Below are positions 1 to 7,574 of a stretch of 64,000 nt of DNA, one piece after another. Below the pieces are notes generated by a model. It did no database searches. It was not told the DNA's origin and saw only the letters and a list, made by a program, of their open reading frames with translations. Made by a program: the position numbers and the translations under genes. The first letter of the stretch is position 1, and each line of letters begins with the position of its first letter. Source of the stretch: Flemingiibacterium sp045578725 (GTDB lineage: Bacteria; Bacillota; Clostridia; Oscillospirales; CAG-272); assembly GCA_045578725.1 (NCBI GenBank), contig JAZNKS010000005.1, positions 1 through 64,000 on the forward strand, written 5' to 3'.

Positions 1-2
1 AA

Positions 3-200
3 ACCGGACGCCATGACACCACGGGGGATAATGAAACTTGCTCACGCTCTCCCACGGACTTGAGGGGAAGCCCTGCGGCATACGCCAGCCCATTCGCAAA
101 GGCAGCGGTGCTGTGGAGTTATGACAGCCTTACCAAAGGCGGCTTGGATTATCCCCACTCGTCAGGGTGCGTGGCAAATATGACGGGAACAACGAAGTAA
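3..200 (+). CDS. Possible C-terminal tail of a gene cut by the window edge
   Basis: Reading frame 3 is open from the window edge to a TAA at 198-200. It would give about 65 residues of mixed composition with no motif I recognise. A hairpin that looks like a terminator follows at 211-272. The region lies next to the excisionase and integrase genes, so if it is coding it would be a gene of the same mobile element. It could equally be non-coding; no start codon or ribosome site can be seen inside the window. Confidence 0.2.
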   Translation, partial: TGRHDTTGDNETCSRSPTDLRGSPAAYASPFAKAAVLWSYDSLTKGGLDYPHSSGCVANMTGTTK

Positions 201-210
201 AACAAAGTCA

Positions 211-272
211 AAACAGCCGTGCCGAACTCTGCCTATATGTATGTGGCTCCAGTCCTTTCGGCACGGCTGTTT
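211..272 (+). terminator. Long-loop hairpin, probable terminator
   Basis: An inverted repeat pairs aacagccgtgccgaa (211-225) with ttcggcacggctgtt (257-271), giving a GC-rich stem of about 14 bp around a loop of roughly 30 nt, followed by a T-rich stretch. It lies between the possible upstream gene tail and the excisionase-like gene. It may also be a binding or processing structure of the mobile element. Confidence 0.5.
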
Positions 273-307
273 ATATTATTCGGCATCGTCCAAGGAGGTG
301 TTCAGTC

Positions 308-523
308 ATGCCGTTATCTCAGAAAGATGTATATACCATGATGTTCAGGGAGTACCCGGACGTTGTGACCGTAAGCCAGATGAGCGAAATGCTCGGTATC
401 AGCGAGAAATCTGCTTATCGGCTCTTAAAGGAAAATTGTATTGAACACTTCAGAATCGGACGTACATACAAGATTCCTAAACTTCACATATTCAGTTATT
501 TGCGCGTTGGCGGACGTATATGA
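308..523 (+). CDS. Excisionase-like helix-turn-helix protein
   Basis: A 71-residue protein beginning MPLSQKDVYT. The ATG at 308 is preceded by a strong Shine-Dalgarno (caaggaggtg, 291-300); an upstream in-frame start at 167 has no such site. Residues about 15-60 form a winged helix-turn-helix of the small DNA-binding/excisionase type: a first helix around VVTVSQMSEMLG, a recognition helix around SEKSAYRLLKE, then the basic wing HFRIGRTYKIPK. Small proteins of this kind directly upstream of a tyrosine integrase commonly bend att-site DNA and direct excision. The integrase follows 90 bp downstream in the same orientation. A role as a regulator rather than an excisionase cannot be excluded. Confidence 0.75.
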   Translation: MPLSQKDVYTMMFREYPDVVTVSQMSEMLGISEKSAYRLLKENCIEHFRIGRTYKIPKLHIFSYLRVGGRI

Positions 524-613
524 TCCGCATCGTTGCAGTTTTTGCCCGTGAGCGATACAATATAAGTGTCAATAGCGGGTGAAATAAAGTTGCTACAAGA
601 AAAGGAGGAACAC

Positions 614-2122
614 ATGGTAGCAGGACACCTGAGAGAACAAAACGGATACTTCCAGATGATTCTTAGCTGGAAGGGCAAAGACGGGAAAAGAAAGAGCAAG
701 TCGATCAGCACCGGGCTTCAGGTCAAAGGCAACAAGAAACGCGCAGAAGCTCTTTTGCTGAAAACTCGCAAAGAGTTCAATCCCGACAACCTGCTTGAAA
801 ACCCGGATATGCTTTTCACCGAATTTTTGAGCAAGTGGTTAAAAGATAATGCGGCAGCAATGACCCCGAATTATTTCGCCACTGTATCTTATGACACAAT
901 GGCGACGATTATCCCGTATTTTGAAAAATATCCTATTCGCTTGCTTGAACTCTCTGCGAAAGAAATTGAAAACTTCTATCGCTATGAGCGCAAGAACAAT
1001 GAAGCCAATCCACAGGATTTGCTCCAGTATCACGATGCAGTCAAGTCAGCCTTGGGGTATGCGGTTGAAATCGGTTGGCTGAACAGAAATCCCGCCGAAC
1101 AGGTTAATCCCTGTACAGATGAAGCTCCGATCCTGTTTACGGACTTTATTCTGGAGTGGCTGGAGATGATGAAAAACAAGGTGGAACTCACCACTTACGC
1201 AGCCTACGCATCGGGGATCAACAGCAGTATCGTTCCGTATTTCATTGATAAGAAATACACGCTGCAGGATATTGAGAAGCATCCCAAGTACATCCAGGAC
1301 TATTATCAGTCCATGTTAAATTCAGGGCTTACGGCGAACACCGTCATTCATCGTCACGCTAACATTCGTAAGTGTTTGCAGTATGCGTTCCAGATCAGAT
1401 TGATAAAATCCAACCCCGCAGACCGTATTGAACGTCCGCGCAAAGAAAAGTATGTTGCCGAAGTCTGCAATCAGCAGGAACTTGAAAAATTGTTTGAGGC
1501 TGTCAAAGGTGATCCCCTCGAACTCGGTGTGATCCTCGCTTCCTTTTATGGTTTGCGCCGCAGCGAAGTTGTTGGACCGAAATGGGATGCCATTGACTTT
1601 GAACGCAAGACCATCAGCATCAAGCATACTGTAACCCAAGTACGGCTCGATGGAAAGAGCGTAGTCGTCGCTAAGGATAGAACCAAGACAAAGTCCAGCC
1701 ATCGCACTTTGCCCCTCGTAGAGCCGTTTGAGAGGCTTCTGGTGAGGCTTTGGCGTGAGCAGCAGACTAATCAGCAGGTATGCGGTGAAGCTTACTGTAA
1801 GGACTACACAGACTATATCTACGTCAATTCTATCGGTGAGCGCATCAAGCCGAATTACATCACACAGCACTTTGAGATCGTTCTGAATAACCATAATCTC
1901 AAACGGATACGCTATCACGATTTGAGACATAGCTGCGCCAGCCTTCTGTACGCGAACGGCGTATCGCTCAAAGAGATACAGGAATGGCTCGGACACAGCG
2001 ACATCGGCACTACATCAAATATCTACACGCACTTGGATTACAGCAGCAAGGTTTCCTCTGCTAATGCAATCCTTCCGTTTTATCCGACCAATGCCAAAAC
2101 ACTTCCTATGGGGCAACAATAA
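614..2122 (+). CDS. Tyrosine recombinase (integrase) with duplicated core-binding domain
   Basis: About 502 residues from the ATG at 614, chosen because aaaggagg ends 5 bp upstream; longer starts lack a site. The N-terminus has an AP2-like arm-binding motif (NGYFQMILSWKGKDGKRKSK). Two consecutive SAM-like core-binding segments follow, one starting MLFTEFLSKWL and one starting ILFTDFILEWL, each ending NPA-containing linkers (LNRNPAEQV, IKSNPADRI). The C-terminal catalytic domain shows the canonical residues: Arg in YGLRRSEV, Lys near KSSHRTLPL, HDLRH, the His of WLGHSDIGTT and the Tyr nucleophile in NIYTHLDY. Typical integrases of this group are near 380-400 residues, so the extra ~100 residues are the duplicated segment. 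It sits next to tRNA-Leu, its likely integration target. Confidence 0.93.
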   Translation: MVAGHLREQNGYFQMILSWKGKDGKRKSKSISTGLQVKGNKKRAEALLLKTRKEFNPDNLLENPDMLFTEFLSKWLKDNAAAMTPNYFATVSYDTMATIIPYFEKYPIRLLELSAKEIENFYRYERKNNEANPQDLLQYHDAVKSALGYAVEIGWLNRNPAEQVNPCTDEAPILFTDFILEWLEMMKNKVELTTYAAYASGINSSIVPYFIDKKYTLQDIEKHPKYIQDYYQSMLNSGLTANTVIHRHANIRKCLQYAFQIRLIKSNPADRIERPRKEKYVAEVCNQQELEKLFEAVKGDPLELGVILASFYGLRRSEVVGPKWDAIDFERKTISIKHTVTQVRLDGKSVVVAKDRTKTKSSHRTLPLVEPFERLLVRLWREQQTNQQVCGEAYCKDYTDYIYVNSIGERIKPNYITQHFEIVLNNHNLKRIRYHDLRHSCASLLYANGVSLKEIQEWLGHSDIGTTSNIYTHLDYSSKVSSANAILPFYPTNAKTLPMGQQ

Positions 2123-2151
2123 AGCCCCGAAGCATAAAACTTCAGGGCTTT
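2121..2151. terminator. Bidirectional terminator after integrase
   Basis: A hairpin pairs aaagccc (2121-2127) and gaag with cttc and gggcttt (2145-2151). It overlaps the integrase stop codon and separates it from the oppositely oriented tRNA-Leu, so it can end transcription from both sides. Confidence 0.7.
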
Positions 2152-2155
2152 AAGG

Positions 2156-2240
2156 TGGTGCCGGTGACCGGACTCGAACCGGTACGAATTGCTTCGCCGC
2201 ATTTTGAGTGCGGTGCGTCTGCCAATTTCGCCACACCGGC
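2156..2240 (-). tRNA. tRNA-Leu(CAA), complete
   Basis: Read on the minus strand, an 85-nt class II tRNA with acceptor stem GCCGGTG/CACCGGC, D-arm containing the usual GGCAGACGC, anticodon loop CTCAAAA (anticodon CAA), a long variable arm, T-loop TTCGAGT, discriminator A and an encoded CCA (2158-2156). Its 3' end faces the integrase gene, the standard position for a tRNA at the end of an integrated element. A second, broken tRNA-Leu with the same anticodon lies at 2386-2428; this intact copy may therefore be brought by the element as a replacement. Confidence 0.95.
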
Positions 2241-2282
2241 AACTGTATTTTAATCTCCCGGTTTCTGCACAACCCTTGATTT

Positions 2283-2306
2283 AGGAGGGATGTGCAGGAG
2301 GGATGT
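2283..2306. repeat. Tandem 11-bp direct repeat near att region
   Basis: The sequence aggagggatgt occurs twice (2283-2293 and 2296-2306) separated by 2 bp, between the intact tRNA-Leu and its broken relative. Short direct repeats beside att cores are the usual form of integrase arm-type sites, but this assignment is inference only. Confidence 0.4.
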
Positions 2307-2385
2307 TAAAACCAGATGCACTTATTCACTTGGAAAAATGCCGTAAATGCTGGGTTTTTAAGGGGTACGCCGTGAATGGACGAAT

Positions 2386-2428
2386 GAGATTTTGAGTCCA
2401 CCTCGTCTGCCAGTTCCAACACACCGGC
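2386..2428 (-). pseudogene. 5' half of a tRNA-Leu(CAA), truncated at the anticodon loop
   Basis: On the minus strand this reads GCCGGTGTGTTGG, then the D-arm with GGCAGACGAG, then GTGGA and the anticodon loop CTCAAAA. It matches the tRNA-Leu plan up to the anticodon loop; after about two further bases the expected stem partner (TCCAC) and all the 3' half are missing. The 9 bp attttgagt (2389-2397) is identical to the corresponding stretch of the intact tRNA (2201-2209). This is what is left when an element crosses over in the anticodon loop. Confidence 0.8.
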
Positions 2429-2466
2429 TTACACAAAGAGCCGTCGCAGATGCGGCGGCTTTCCTT

Positions 2467-2542
<76 letters not shown>

Positions 2543-2559
2543 ATTTCTCAACGTGCAAT

Positions 2560-2588
2560 ATTATAGCACATTTCGGATGGCTTGTCAA
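2560..2588 (-). promoter_or_regulatory. Consensus sigma-70 promoter for tRNA-Thr
   Basis: On the minus strand TTGACA (2588-2583), a 17-bp spacer and TATAAT (2565-2560) lie about 18 bp upstream of the tRNA-Thr 5' end. Both hexamers are perfect. Confidence 0.85.
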
Positions 2589-2618
2589 GTGCTTTTTGAA
2601 AAAAAGTGCAAACAAATT

Positions 2619-3314
2619 ATGCGGCCGGATGTCCTTCCCGACGATGACGGCACGCTTCCCATTCCGCCGGCCTTCCGGATTTATCTTCACAGGGGCACAG
2701 CACCGGCCGGATCCCACATTCTTGCCGGGATGGCCGAAAATCCGCTTCCCTATTCGGTGCAGGAGCGGCCGGGCGGCTCGGTTATCCTCAAAATCAATCT
2801 CCGCGATGAAGCCACATCCGATGCTGCTTCGCGGAATGCCGTCGAGCTTTCGGTAAAGAGCCGGGTTCTGGCCACCGTGGAGGATTTCCGGCAAAAGCAC
2901 GGCCGCGATTGGATTTTCGCCGGCCTGCCCGCCATCCTGCCCATCCGCGAAATGCGGCGGATCCGCGGCGAATACGTTCTGCGCGCCGACGATGTCCGTT
3001 CCGGGCGGCAATTTGACGATGCCATTGCACGCGGCAGCTTTATCATCGATACACTCCGCCATCATGAGCCGGTTCCGCCCTACGATATTCCCTACCGTTC
3101 GATTCTTGTGCCCGGCATAAGCAATCTGCTTGTTGTCGGCCGATGCTTCTCCGCCGACCGGTATGCCATGGCTTCGGCGCGGATCATGAAAACCGTTTCC
3201 CAGATGGGCGAAGCAGCCGGCGCGGCGGCCGCTCTGTCCGTGCAGAAAAATCTCCCGCTCAAAGACATCACCGCCGGAGAAATCACCGCTCTGCTTCAAT
3301 CGGTTTTTGCCTGA
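2619..3314 (+). pseudogene. C-terminal remnant of a FAD-dependent oxidoreductase
   Basis: The open frame gives about 231 residues resembling only the C-terminal part of the FAD_oxidored family, the same family as the complete gene at 33065-34351. Shared landmarks are the IPYRSILVPG segment (IPYRTLINSC in the full gene), the following NLLVVGRCFSAD block and the C-terminal MGEAAGAAAAL helix. The N-terminal Rossmann fold with its GxGxxG motif, about 180 residues, is absent. No Shine-Dalgarno precedes the first ATG, and the upstream DNA is the tRNA-Thr promoter. It is therefore most likely a fragment left by a rearrangement. The frame is otherwise intact, so the event may be recent. A terminator follows at 3336. 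Confidence 0.75.
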
Positions 3315-3335
3315 TTCCCCGTTTTCTGCCAATCC

Positions 3336-3370
3336 GGCCGGCCTTGTTTGACAAGGCCGGCCGCTTTTTT
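3336..3370 (+). terminator. Rho-independent terminator
   Basis: A perfect 11-bp stem (ggccggccttg / caaggccggcc, 3336-3346 and 3352-3362) with a tttga loop is followed by gc and six T residues. It closes the oxidoreductase remnant and isolates the next operon. Confidence 0.9.
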
Positions 3371-3470
3371 CATCGCTGGGCGCGAAATCCTGTCCCCGAC
3401 TTTGTTATTTTTCTGTCATATATCCTATATCTGAACCGCGTGCAAATGTAAACGCTGTGTAAAATAGCCC

Positions 3471-3499
3471 TTGATTTTTTTGTCGATTGGTGCTATACT
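3471..3499 (+). promoter_or_regulatory. Promoter of the malate-fumarate-succinate operon
   Basis: TTGATT (3471-3476), a 17-bp spacer and TATACT (3494-3499) stand 66 bp before the first gene. The leader contains a C-run/G-run (ccccccgggg, 3527-3536) and the palindrome ggaatccattcc, which could fold, but no known riboswitch is recognised. Confidence 0.75.
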
Positions 3500-3565
3500 A
3501 TATAAAGGTATATTATCGAAAAAATCCCCCCCGGGGAATCCATTCCAATGGAAGAAAGGTCCATC

Positions 3566-4510
3566 ATGAACAAAGTCACAATCATCGGCACCGGAAGCGT
3601 TGGTTCCACCATCGCTTACACACTGACCGTCACCGGCCTCGTGTCTGAAATCGTTATGATTGACGTCAATAACGAAAAGGCGCTCGGTGAGGCGCTGGAT
3701 ATCCGACAGGGCACCCCCTTCTGCAGCCCCTGCTCCATCTACGCCGGCTCCTACCGCGATGCCGCCGGCTCCAACATCGTCATCATCACCTCCGGTATCG
3801 CCCGTAAGCCCGGCCAGACCCGTCTGGATCTGGCGCAGACCAATGTCAACATCACCAAATCGATCATTCCCGACATTGTCCGCTATGCCCCCGATGCCAA
3901 TTACATCATCGTTTCCAACCCGGTCGATATTCTGACCTATGTATTCTGCAAATGCTCCGGCCTGCCCGAGCAGAGGATCATCGGCTCCGGCACCATTCTG
4001 GACACCGCCCGCCTGCGCGCCCGCCTGTCCGAGTACTACAAGATCAACCAGCAGAATGTGCACGCTTATGTCATGGGCGAGCACGGCGATTCCTCCTTCA
4101 TTCCGTGGTCGCTGGCCAACATCTCCAACGTACCGCTGGACGAATGCGAAAATCTGATCATCAACTCCGACGGCCTGTATCCCGAATTGAACTACGATGA
4201 CATCGAGTCCTACGTCCGCAAGTCGGGCGCCCGCGTCATTGAGCGCAAGGGTGCGACCTTCTATGCCGTTTCCGTATCCGTCTGCCACATCGTCAAATGC
4301 CTGCTGGGCGGCATCGACACCACGATGACCGTTTCCACCATGATGCACGGCGAATACGGCATCGACGATGTCTGTCTGTCGGTTCTGGCGCTGGTCGGCC
4401 AGCAGGGTGTACACGGCAAGATCCTGACCCCGATGACCGATTCGGAGATCGCCAAGCTCCAGCACAGCGCGGAATGCCTGAAGACGATCATCCGTCAAAT
4501 CGAAATCTGA
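3566..4510 (+). CDS. mdh: LDH/MDH-family dehydrogenase, probably malate dehydrogenase
   Basis: A 314-residue NAD-dependent dehydrogenase of the lactate/malate family. The start at 3566 follows the site gaaagg; the 6-codon longer form is less likely. Visible are the NAD-binding GTGSVGS (residues 8-14), the acidic Asp of MIDVNNE that selects NAD, the substrate Arg in TRLDL, SNPVDI and the catalytic His in GEHGDS. The residue that separates lactate from malate enzymes (Gln102 in the Bacillus stearothermophilus LDH numbering) is Arg80 here, in GIARKPG, as in malate dehydrogenases. With fumarase immediately downstream and fumarate reductase in the same block, conversion of oxaloacetate to malate is the better reading. 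Automatic annotation would probably say L-lactate dehydrogenase. Confidence 0.8.
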   Translation: MNKVTIIGTGSVGSTIAYTLTVTGLVSEIVMIDVNNEKALGEALDIRQGTPFCSPCSIYAGSYRDAAGSNIVIITSGIARKPGQTRLDLAQTNVNITKSIIPDIVRYAPDANYIIVSNPVDILTYVFCKCSGLPEQRIIGSGTILDTARLRARLSEYYKINQQNVHAYVMGEHGDSSFIPWSLANISNVPLDECENLIINSDGLYPELNYDDIESYVRKSGARVIERKGATFYAVSVSVCHIVKCLLGGIDTTMTVSTMMHGEYGIDDVCLSVLALVGQQGVHGKILTPMTDSEIAKLQHSAECLKTIIRQIEI

Positions 4511-4543
4511 AAGATTTCGATTTGATGCAGATCATGAGATCTG
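4499..4543 (+). other. Two hairpins between mdh and fumC
   Basis: atcgaaatc/gatttcgat (4499-4507 and 4513-4521) forms a 9-bp stem spanning the mdh stop codon, and cagatc/gatctg (4528-4533 and 4538-4543) a 6-bp stem. Neither is followed by a T-run, so they are more likely RNA-stability or processing elements than terminators. An AT-rich stretch with TATAAT (4563-4568) follows, without a convincing -35. Confidence 0.4.
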
Positions 4544-4604
4544 AGTCATACATACTCACTTATATAATATTGTAAACATTTTCATCCACGAAAGGAATAA
4601 ACGT

Positions 4605-5981
4605 ATGGAATACCGCATCGAACACGATTCCATGGGCGAGATGAAGGTTCCCGCCGACCGTCTGTGGGCTGCCCAGACCCAGCGCAGCTGCCAGAACTTC
4701 GAGATCGGCGTCGGCATTGAAACCATGCCCCGCGAAATCACCCATGCCTTCGGCATTCTGAAGAAGGCCGCCGCTCTGGCCAACGCCGAGCTGAAGCCCG
4801 AAAAGATGACCGCTGAAAAGCTGGCCGTCATCACCGCCGCCTGCGATGAAGTCATCTCGGGCAGCCTCAACGATCACTTCCCGCTGGTTGTCTGGCAGAC
4901 CGGCTCCGGCACCCAGTCCAACATGAACGCCAACGAGGTCATCGGCAACCGTGCAAACGAGCTGGCCGGCAAGAAGCTCTGCCATCCCAACGATGACATC
5001 AACATGAGCCAGTCCTCCAACGACACCTTCCCCACCGCGATGCACATCTCGGCTGTCCTCGCCATCGAGGATAAGCTCCTGCCCGCGCTGAAGCAGCTGA
5101 TTGCCACCCTGATCCGTCTGGAGGCAGAGAACGAGGGCATCGTCAAGTCCGGCCGCACCCATCTGCAGGATGCGACCCCGATCAAGTTCAGCCAGGAGAT
5201 CTCCGGCTGGCGCTCCTCGCTGGAGCGTGACTGCGAGCTGCTCGCTCTGGCCGTGAAGCCGCTCTATGAGCTGGCGCTGGGCGGAACCGCCGTCGGCACC
5301 GGTCTGAACGCGCCGAAGGGCTTTGACACGCTGGTCGCTGCCAAGGTCGCCGAGCTGACCGGCAAGCCCTTTGTCACCGCCGTCAACAAGTTCCACGCCC
5401 TCACCTCCAAGGACGAACTGGTCTTCGCGCACGGTGCCATCAAGGCCGCAGCCGCCGATATGATGAAGATCGCCAATGACATCCGCTGGCTGGCCTCCGG
5501 CCCCCGCGACGGTCTGGGTGAGATTTACATCCCCGAAAACGAGCCCGGCTCCTCCATCATGCCCGGCAAGGTCAATCCGACCCAGTGCGAGGCTGTCACG
5601 ATGGTCGCCGTCCAGATCATGGGCAACGATGTCGCCGTCGGCATGGCCGCTTCGCAGGGCAACTTCGAGCTGAATGTCTTCATGCCCGTTGCCGCCTACA
5701 ATTTCCTGCAGTCTGCCCGTCTGCTGGCCGAGGCTGTGGTATCCTTCGACAAGAACTGCGCCTCCGGCATCACCGCCAACCGCGAGAAGATGCACCACAA
5801 TCTGCACAATTCGCTGATGCTGGTCACCGCGCTCAATCCCTACATCGGCTACGAAAATGCCGCAAAGACCGCCAAGAAGGCTTACAAGGACAACATCTCG
5901 CTGAAGGAGGCCTGCGTGGAGCTGGGATTCCTCACGGCCGAGAAGTTCGACGAGGTCTTCCATCCGGAGGAAATGGTCTGA
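4605..5981 (+). CDS. fumC: Class II fumarate hydratase
   Basis: A 458-residue protein of normal length for FumC, starting MEYRIEHDSMGEMKVP after the site gaaagga. The superfamily signature GSSIMPGKVNP lies at residues 315-325; further family blocks are TGSGTQSNMNANEV, the active-site His segment SGRTHLQDATP and GGTAVGTGLN. It interconverts malate and fumarate in the cytosol without an iron-sulfur cluster. It stands between the malate dehydrogenase and, further down, the fumarate reductase, so the expected direction in vivo is malate to fumarate. Only 3 bp separate its stop from the next start. Confidence 0.96.
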   Translation: MEYRIEHDSMGEMKVPADRLWAAQTQRSCQNFEIGVGIETMPREITHAFGILKKAAALANAELKPEKMTAEKLAVITAACDEVISGSLNDHFPLVVWQTGSGTQSNMNANEVIGNRANELAGKKLCHPNDDINMSQSSNDTFPTAMHISAVLAIEDKLLPALKQLIATLIRLEAENEGIVKSGRTHLQDATPIKFSQEISGWRSSLERDCELLALAVKPLYELALGGTAVGTGLNAPKGFDTLVAAKVAELTGKPFVTAVNKFHALTSKDELVFAHGAIKAAAADMMKIANDIRWLASGPRDGLGEIYIPENEPGSSIMPGKVNPTQCEAVTMVAVQIMGNDVAVGMAASQGNFELNVFMPVAAYNFLQSARLLAEAVVSFDKNCASGITANREKMHHNLHNSLMLVTALNPYIGYENAAKTAKKAYKDNISLKEACVELGFLTAEKFDEVFHPEEMV

Positions 5982-5984
5982 TTC

Positions 5985-6704
5985 ATGGAGCCCTTTATCA
6001 CCCCGGGCAATCTGCGCTCCTTCGCCTATGTCAATGACGGGATCTGCAAAAAGCCGATCCGCGGCATTGTACTGAACTTCATGGGCCTCGGCAGCATGAC
6101 CATGTATTCCGAGGATACCGACGAGGGCCGGTATTTCGCCGAATCGGGGATTCTCTATGTCATTCCCTACAACAATCCGTGGGCCTGGATGAACTGGCAG
6201 GCCGTCTGCTTCACCGATGAGATAATGGACGTCCTCTTTTCGATGTATTCCCTTCCCGAGGATCTGCCCGTTGTATCCACCGGCGGCAGTATGGGCGGCC
6301 AGTCGGCGCTGGTCTATATGGCTTATGCCAAGCGCCAGCCCGTGGCCTGTGTGGCCAACTGTCCCGTCTGCGATCTGCCCTTCCATCTCACCGAGCGGCC
6401 CGATCTGCCCCGTACCCTCTATTCGGCCTTCTGGCAGGAGGAGGGAGGGCTGGAGGAGGCGCTTGAAGACGCCTCGCCGCTCCATCTTGTTGACAAGCTG
6501 CCCGATGCCGCCTATACCGTCTTCCATTGCACCGAAGACCGGGCGGTGAACAAGGAGATGCACAGTGACCGCTTTGTTAAGGCGCTGGAAAGGGCGCACC
6601 GCGTGGATTACATCGAGGTTCCCGGCCGTGGTCACTGCGATCTCGGCCCCGAATACCGCGACGAATATCTGGCCGCGGCACGGATTGCCGTACTCTACCG
6701 CTAA
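5985..6704 (+). CDS. Alpha/beta-hydrolase of unknown substrate
   Basis: A 239-residue single-domain alpha/beta-hydrolase. The nucleophile elbow is GGSMGG (Ser about residue 102), the likely acid is in HCTEDRAVN and the catalytic His is in GRGHCDLG near residue 218. There is no signal peptide, so it acts in the cytosol. It begins 3 bp after fumC and ends 21 bp before hdrB, so it is translated from the same message. Nothing in the succinate route obviously needs a hydrolase; it may be a thioesterase or a repair enzyme. Function is not assigned. Confidence 0.75.
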   Translation: MEPFITPGNLRSFAYVNDGICKKPIRGIVLNFMGLGSMTMYSEDTDEGRYFAESGILYVIPYNNPWAWMNWQAVCFTDEIMDVLFSMYSLPEDLPVVSTGGSMGGQSALVYMAYAKRQPVACVANCPVCDLPFHLTERPDLPRTLYSAFWQEEGGLEEALEDASPLHLVDKLPDAAYTVFHCTEDRAVNKEMHSDRFVKALERAHRVDYIEVPGRGHCDLGPEYRDEYLAAARIAVLYR

Positions 6705-6725
6705 TACTGGAAAGGATATACCGCA

Positions 6726-7574
6726 ATGAATGTCACCTACTTCCCCGGCTGCACCCTGCGCACCAAGGCAAAAGACCTGGATGACTGCGCACGGGCCGCC
6801 GCCGAGGCTCTCGGCATCACGCTGACGGAGCCGGAGGACTGGCAGTGCTGCGGCGGTGTTTTCTCCTATGCAAAGGATGAAATCGCCCCGAAGCTTCCCT
6901 CCATCCGCGCGCTGATTGCCGCCCGCGACCGCAATGAGCCGCTGGTCAGCGTCTGCTCCGCCTGCCATAATGTTCTGAAGCAGACCAATCATCAGATGCG
7001 GACCGATGCGGATTTCGCCGCGAAGGTCAACAATTATCTGGCGCAGGAGAAGGAACCCGCCTCCTATGCCGGTGAAACGGAGGTGCTCCACTATCTGGAG
7101 CTTCTGCGCGACACGGTCGGCTTTGATGCCATCAAAGCAAAGGTTGTAAAGCCCCTGACGGGAAAGAAGATCGCCGCCTACTACGGCTGTCTTCTCCTCC
7201 GCCCCGGCAAGGTCATGCAGTTTGACGATCCCGAGAATCCGCAGATTCTGGAGGATTTCATCCGCGCCATCGGGGCCGAGCCGGTGATCTATCCCGCCCG
7301 CAACGAATGCTGCGGCGGCTATGTCGCCCTCGAGGATCCTGCCTCGGCAAAGAAGAAGAGTCAGACCGTTGCCGCCAGCGCGGCCGGTCACGGTGCCGAA
7401 ATGATCGTCACCGCCTGCCCGCTCTGCCGCTACAATCTCATCAAAAACGGCAGCGAGCTTCCGGTTGTCTATTTCACCGAGCTGCTTGCCGAGGCACTCG
7501 GCGTAAAGCCGGGTGATACGGCTATCGAAGCGCTGGGCGTAAAGCCGGATGCTGATAAGGAGGCCGCACAATGA
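6726..7574 (+). CDS. hdrB: HdrB-like subunit with two CCG domains
   Basis: A 282-residue protein with both cysteine-rich CCG domains of heterodisulfide reductase subunit B. First set: Cys of PGCTLRTK, CCGG in WQCCGGVF and CSAC; second set: Cys of YYGCLLL, CCGG in NECCGGYV and CPLC. In HdrB these sets bind the unusual non-cubane [4Fe-4S] clusters that reduce a disulfide. The complete ligand set argues for activity. It overlaps hdrC by 4 bp (ATGA). In this operon it may pass electrons to a disulfide or, as in methanogen TfrB where an HdrB-like domain is fused to FrdB, to fumarate reductase. Confidence 0.92.
   Translation: MNVTYFPGCTLRTKAKDLDDCARAAAEALGITLTEPEDWQCCGGVFSYAKDEIAPKLPSIRALIAARDRNEPLVSVCSACHNVLKQTNHQMRTDADFAAKVNNYLAQEKEPASYAGETEVLHYLELLRDTVGFDAIKAKVVKPLTGKKIAAYYGCLLLRPGKVMQFDDPENPQILEDFIRAIGAEPVIYPARNECCGGYVALEDPASAKKKSQTVAASAAGHGAEMIVTACPLCRYNLIKNGSELPVVYFTELLAEALGVKPGDTAIEALGVKPDADKEAAQ

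Noticed and set aside
2283..2306. CRISPR-like repeats
   Set aside because: Only two 11-bp copies with a 2-bp gap. No CRISPR array or cas gene was seen anywhere in the window.
1..2400. Prophage
   Set aside because: Only integrase and an excisionase-like gene are visible; no phage structural, lysis or replication genes. An integrative element of any type is possible, since the rest lies outside the window.
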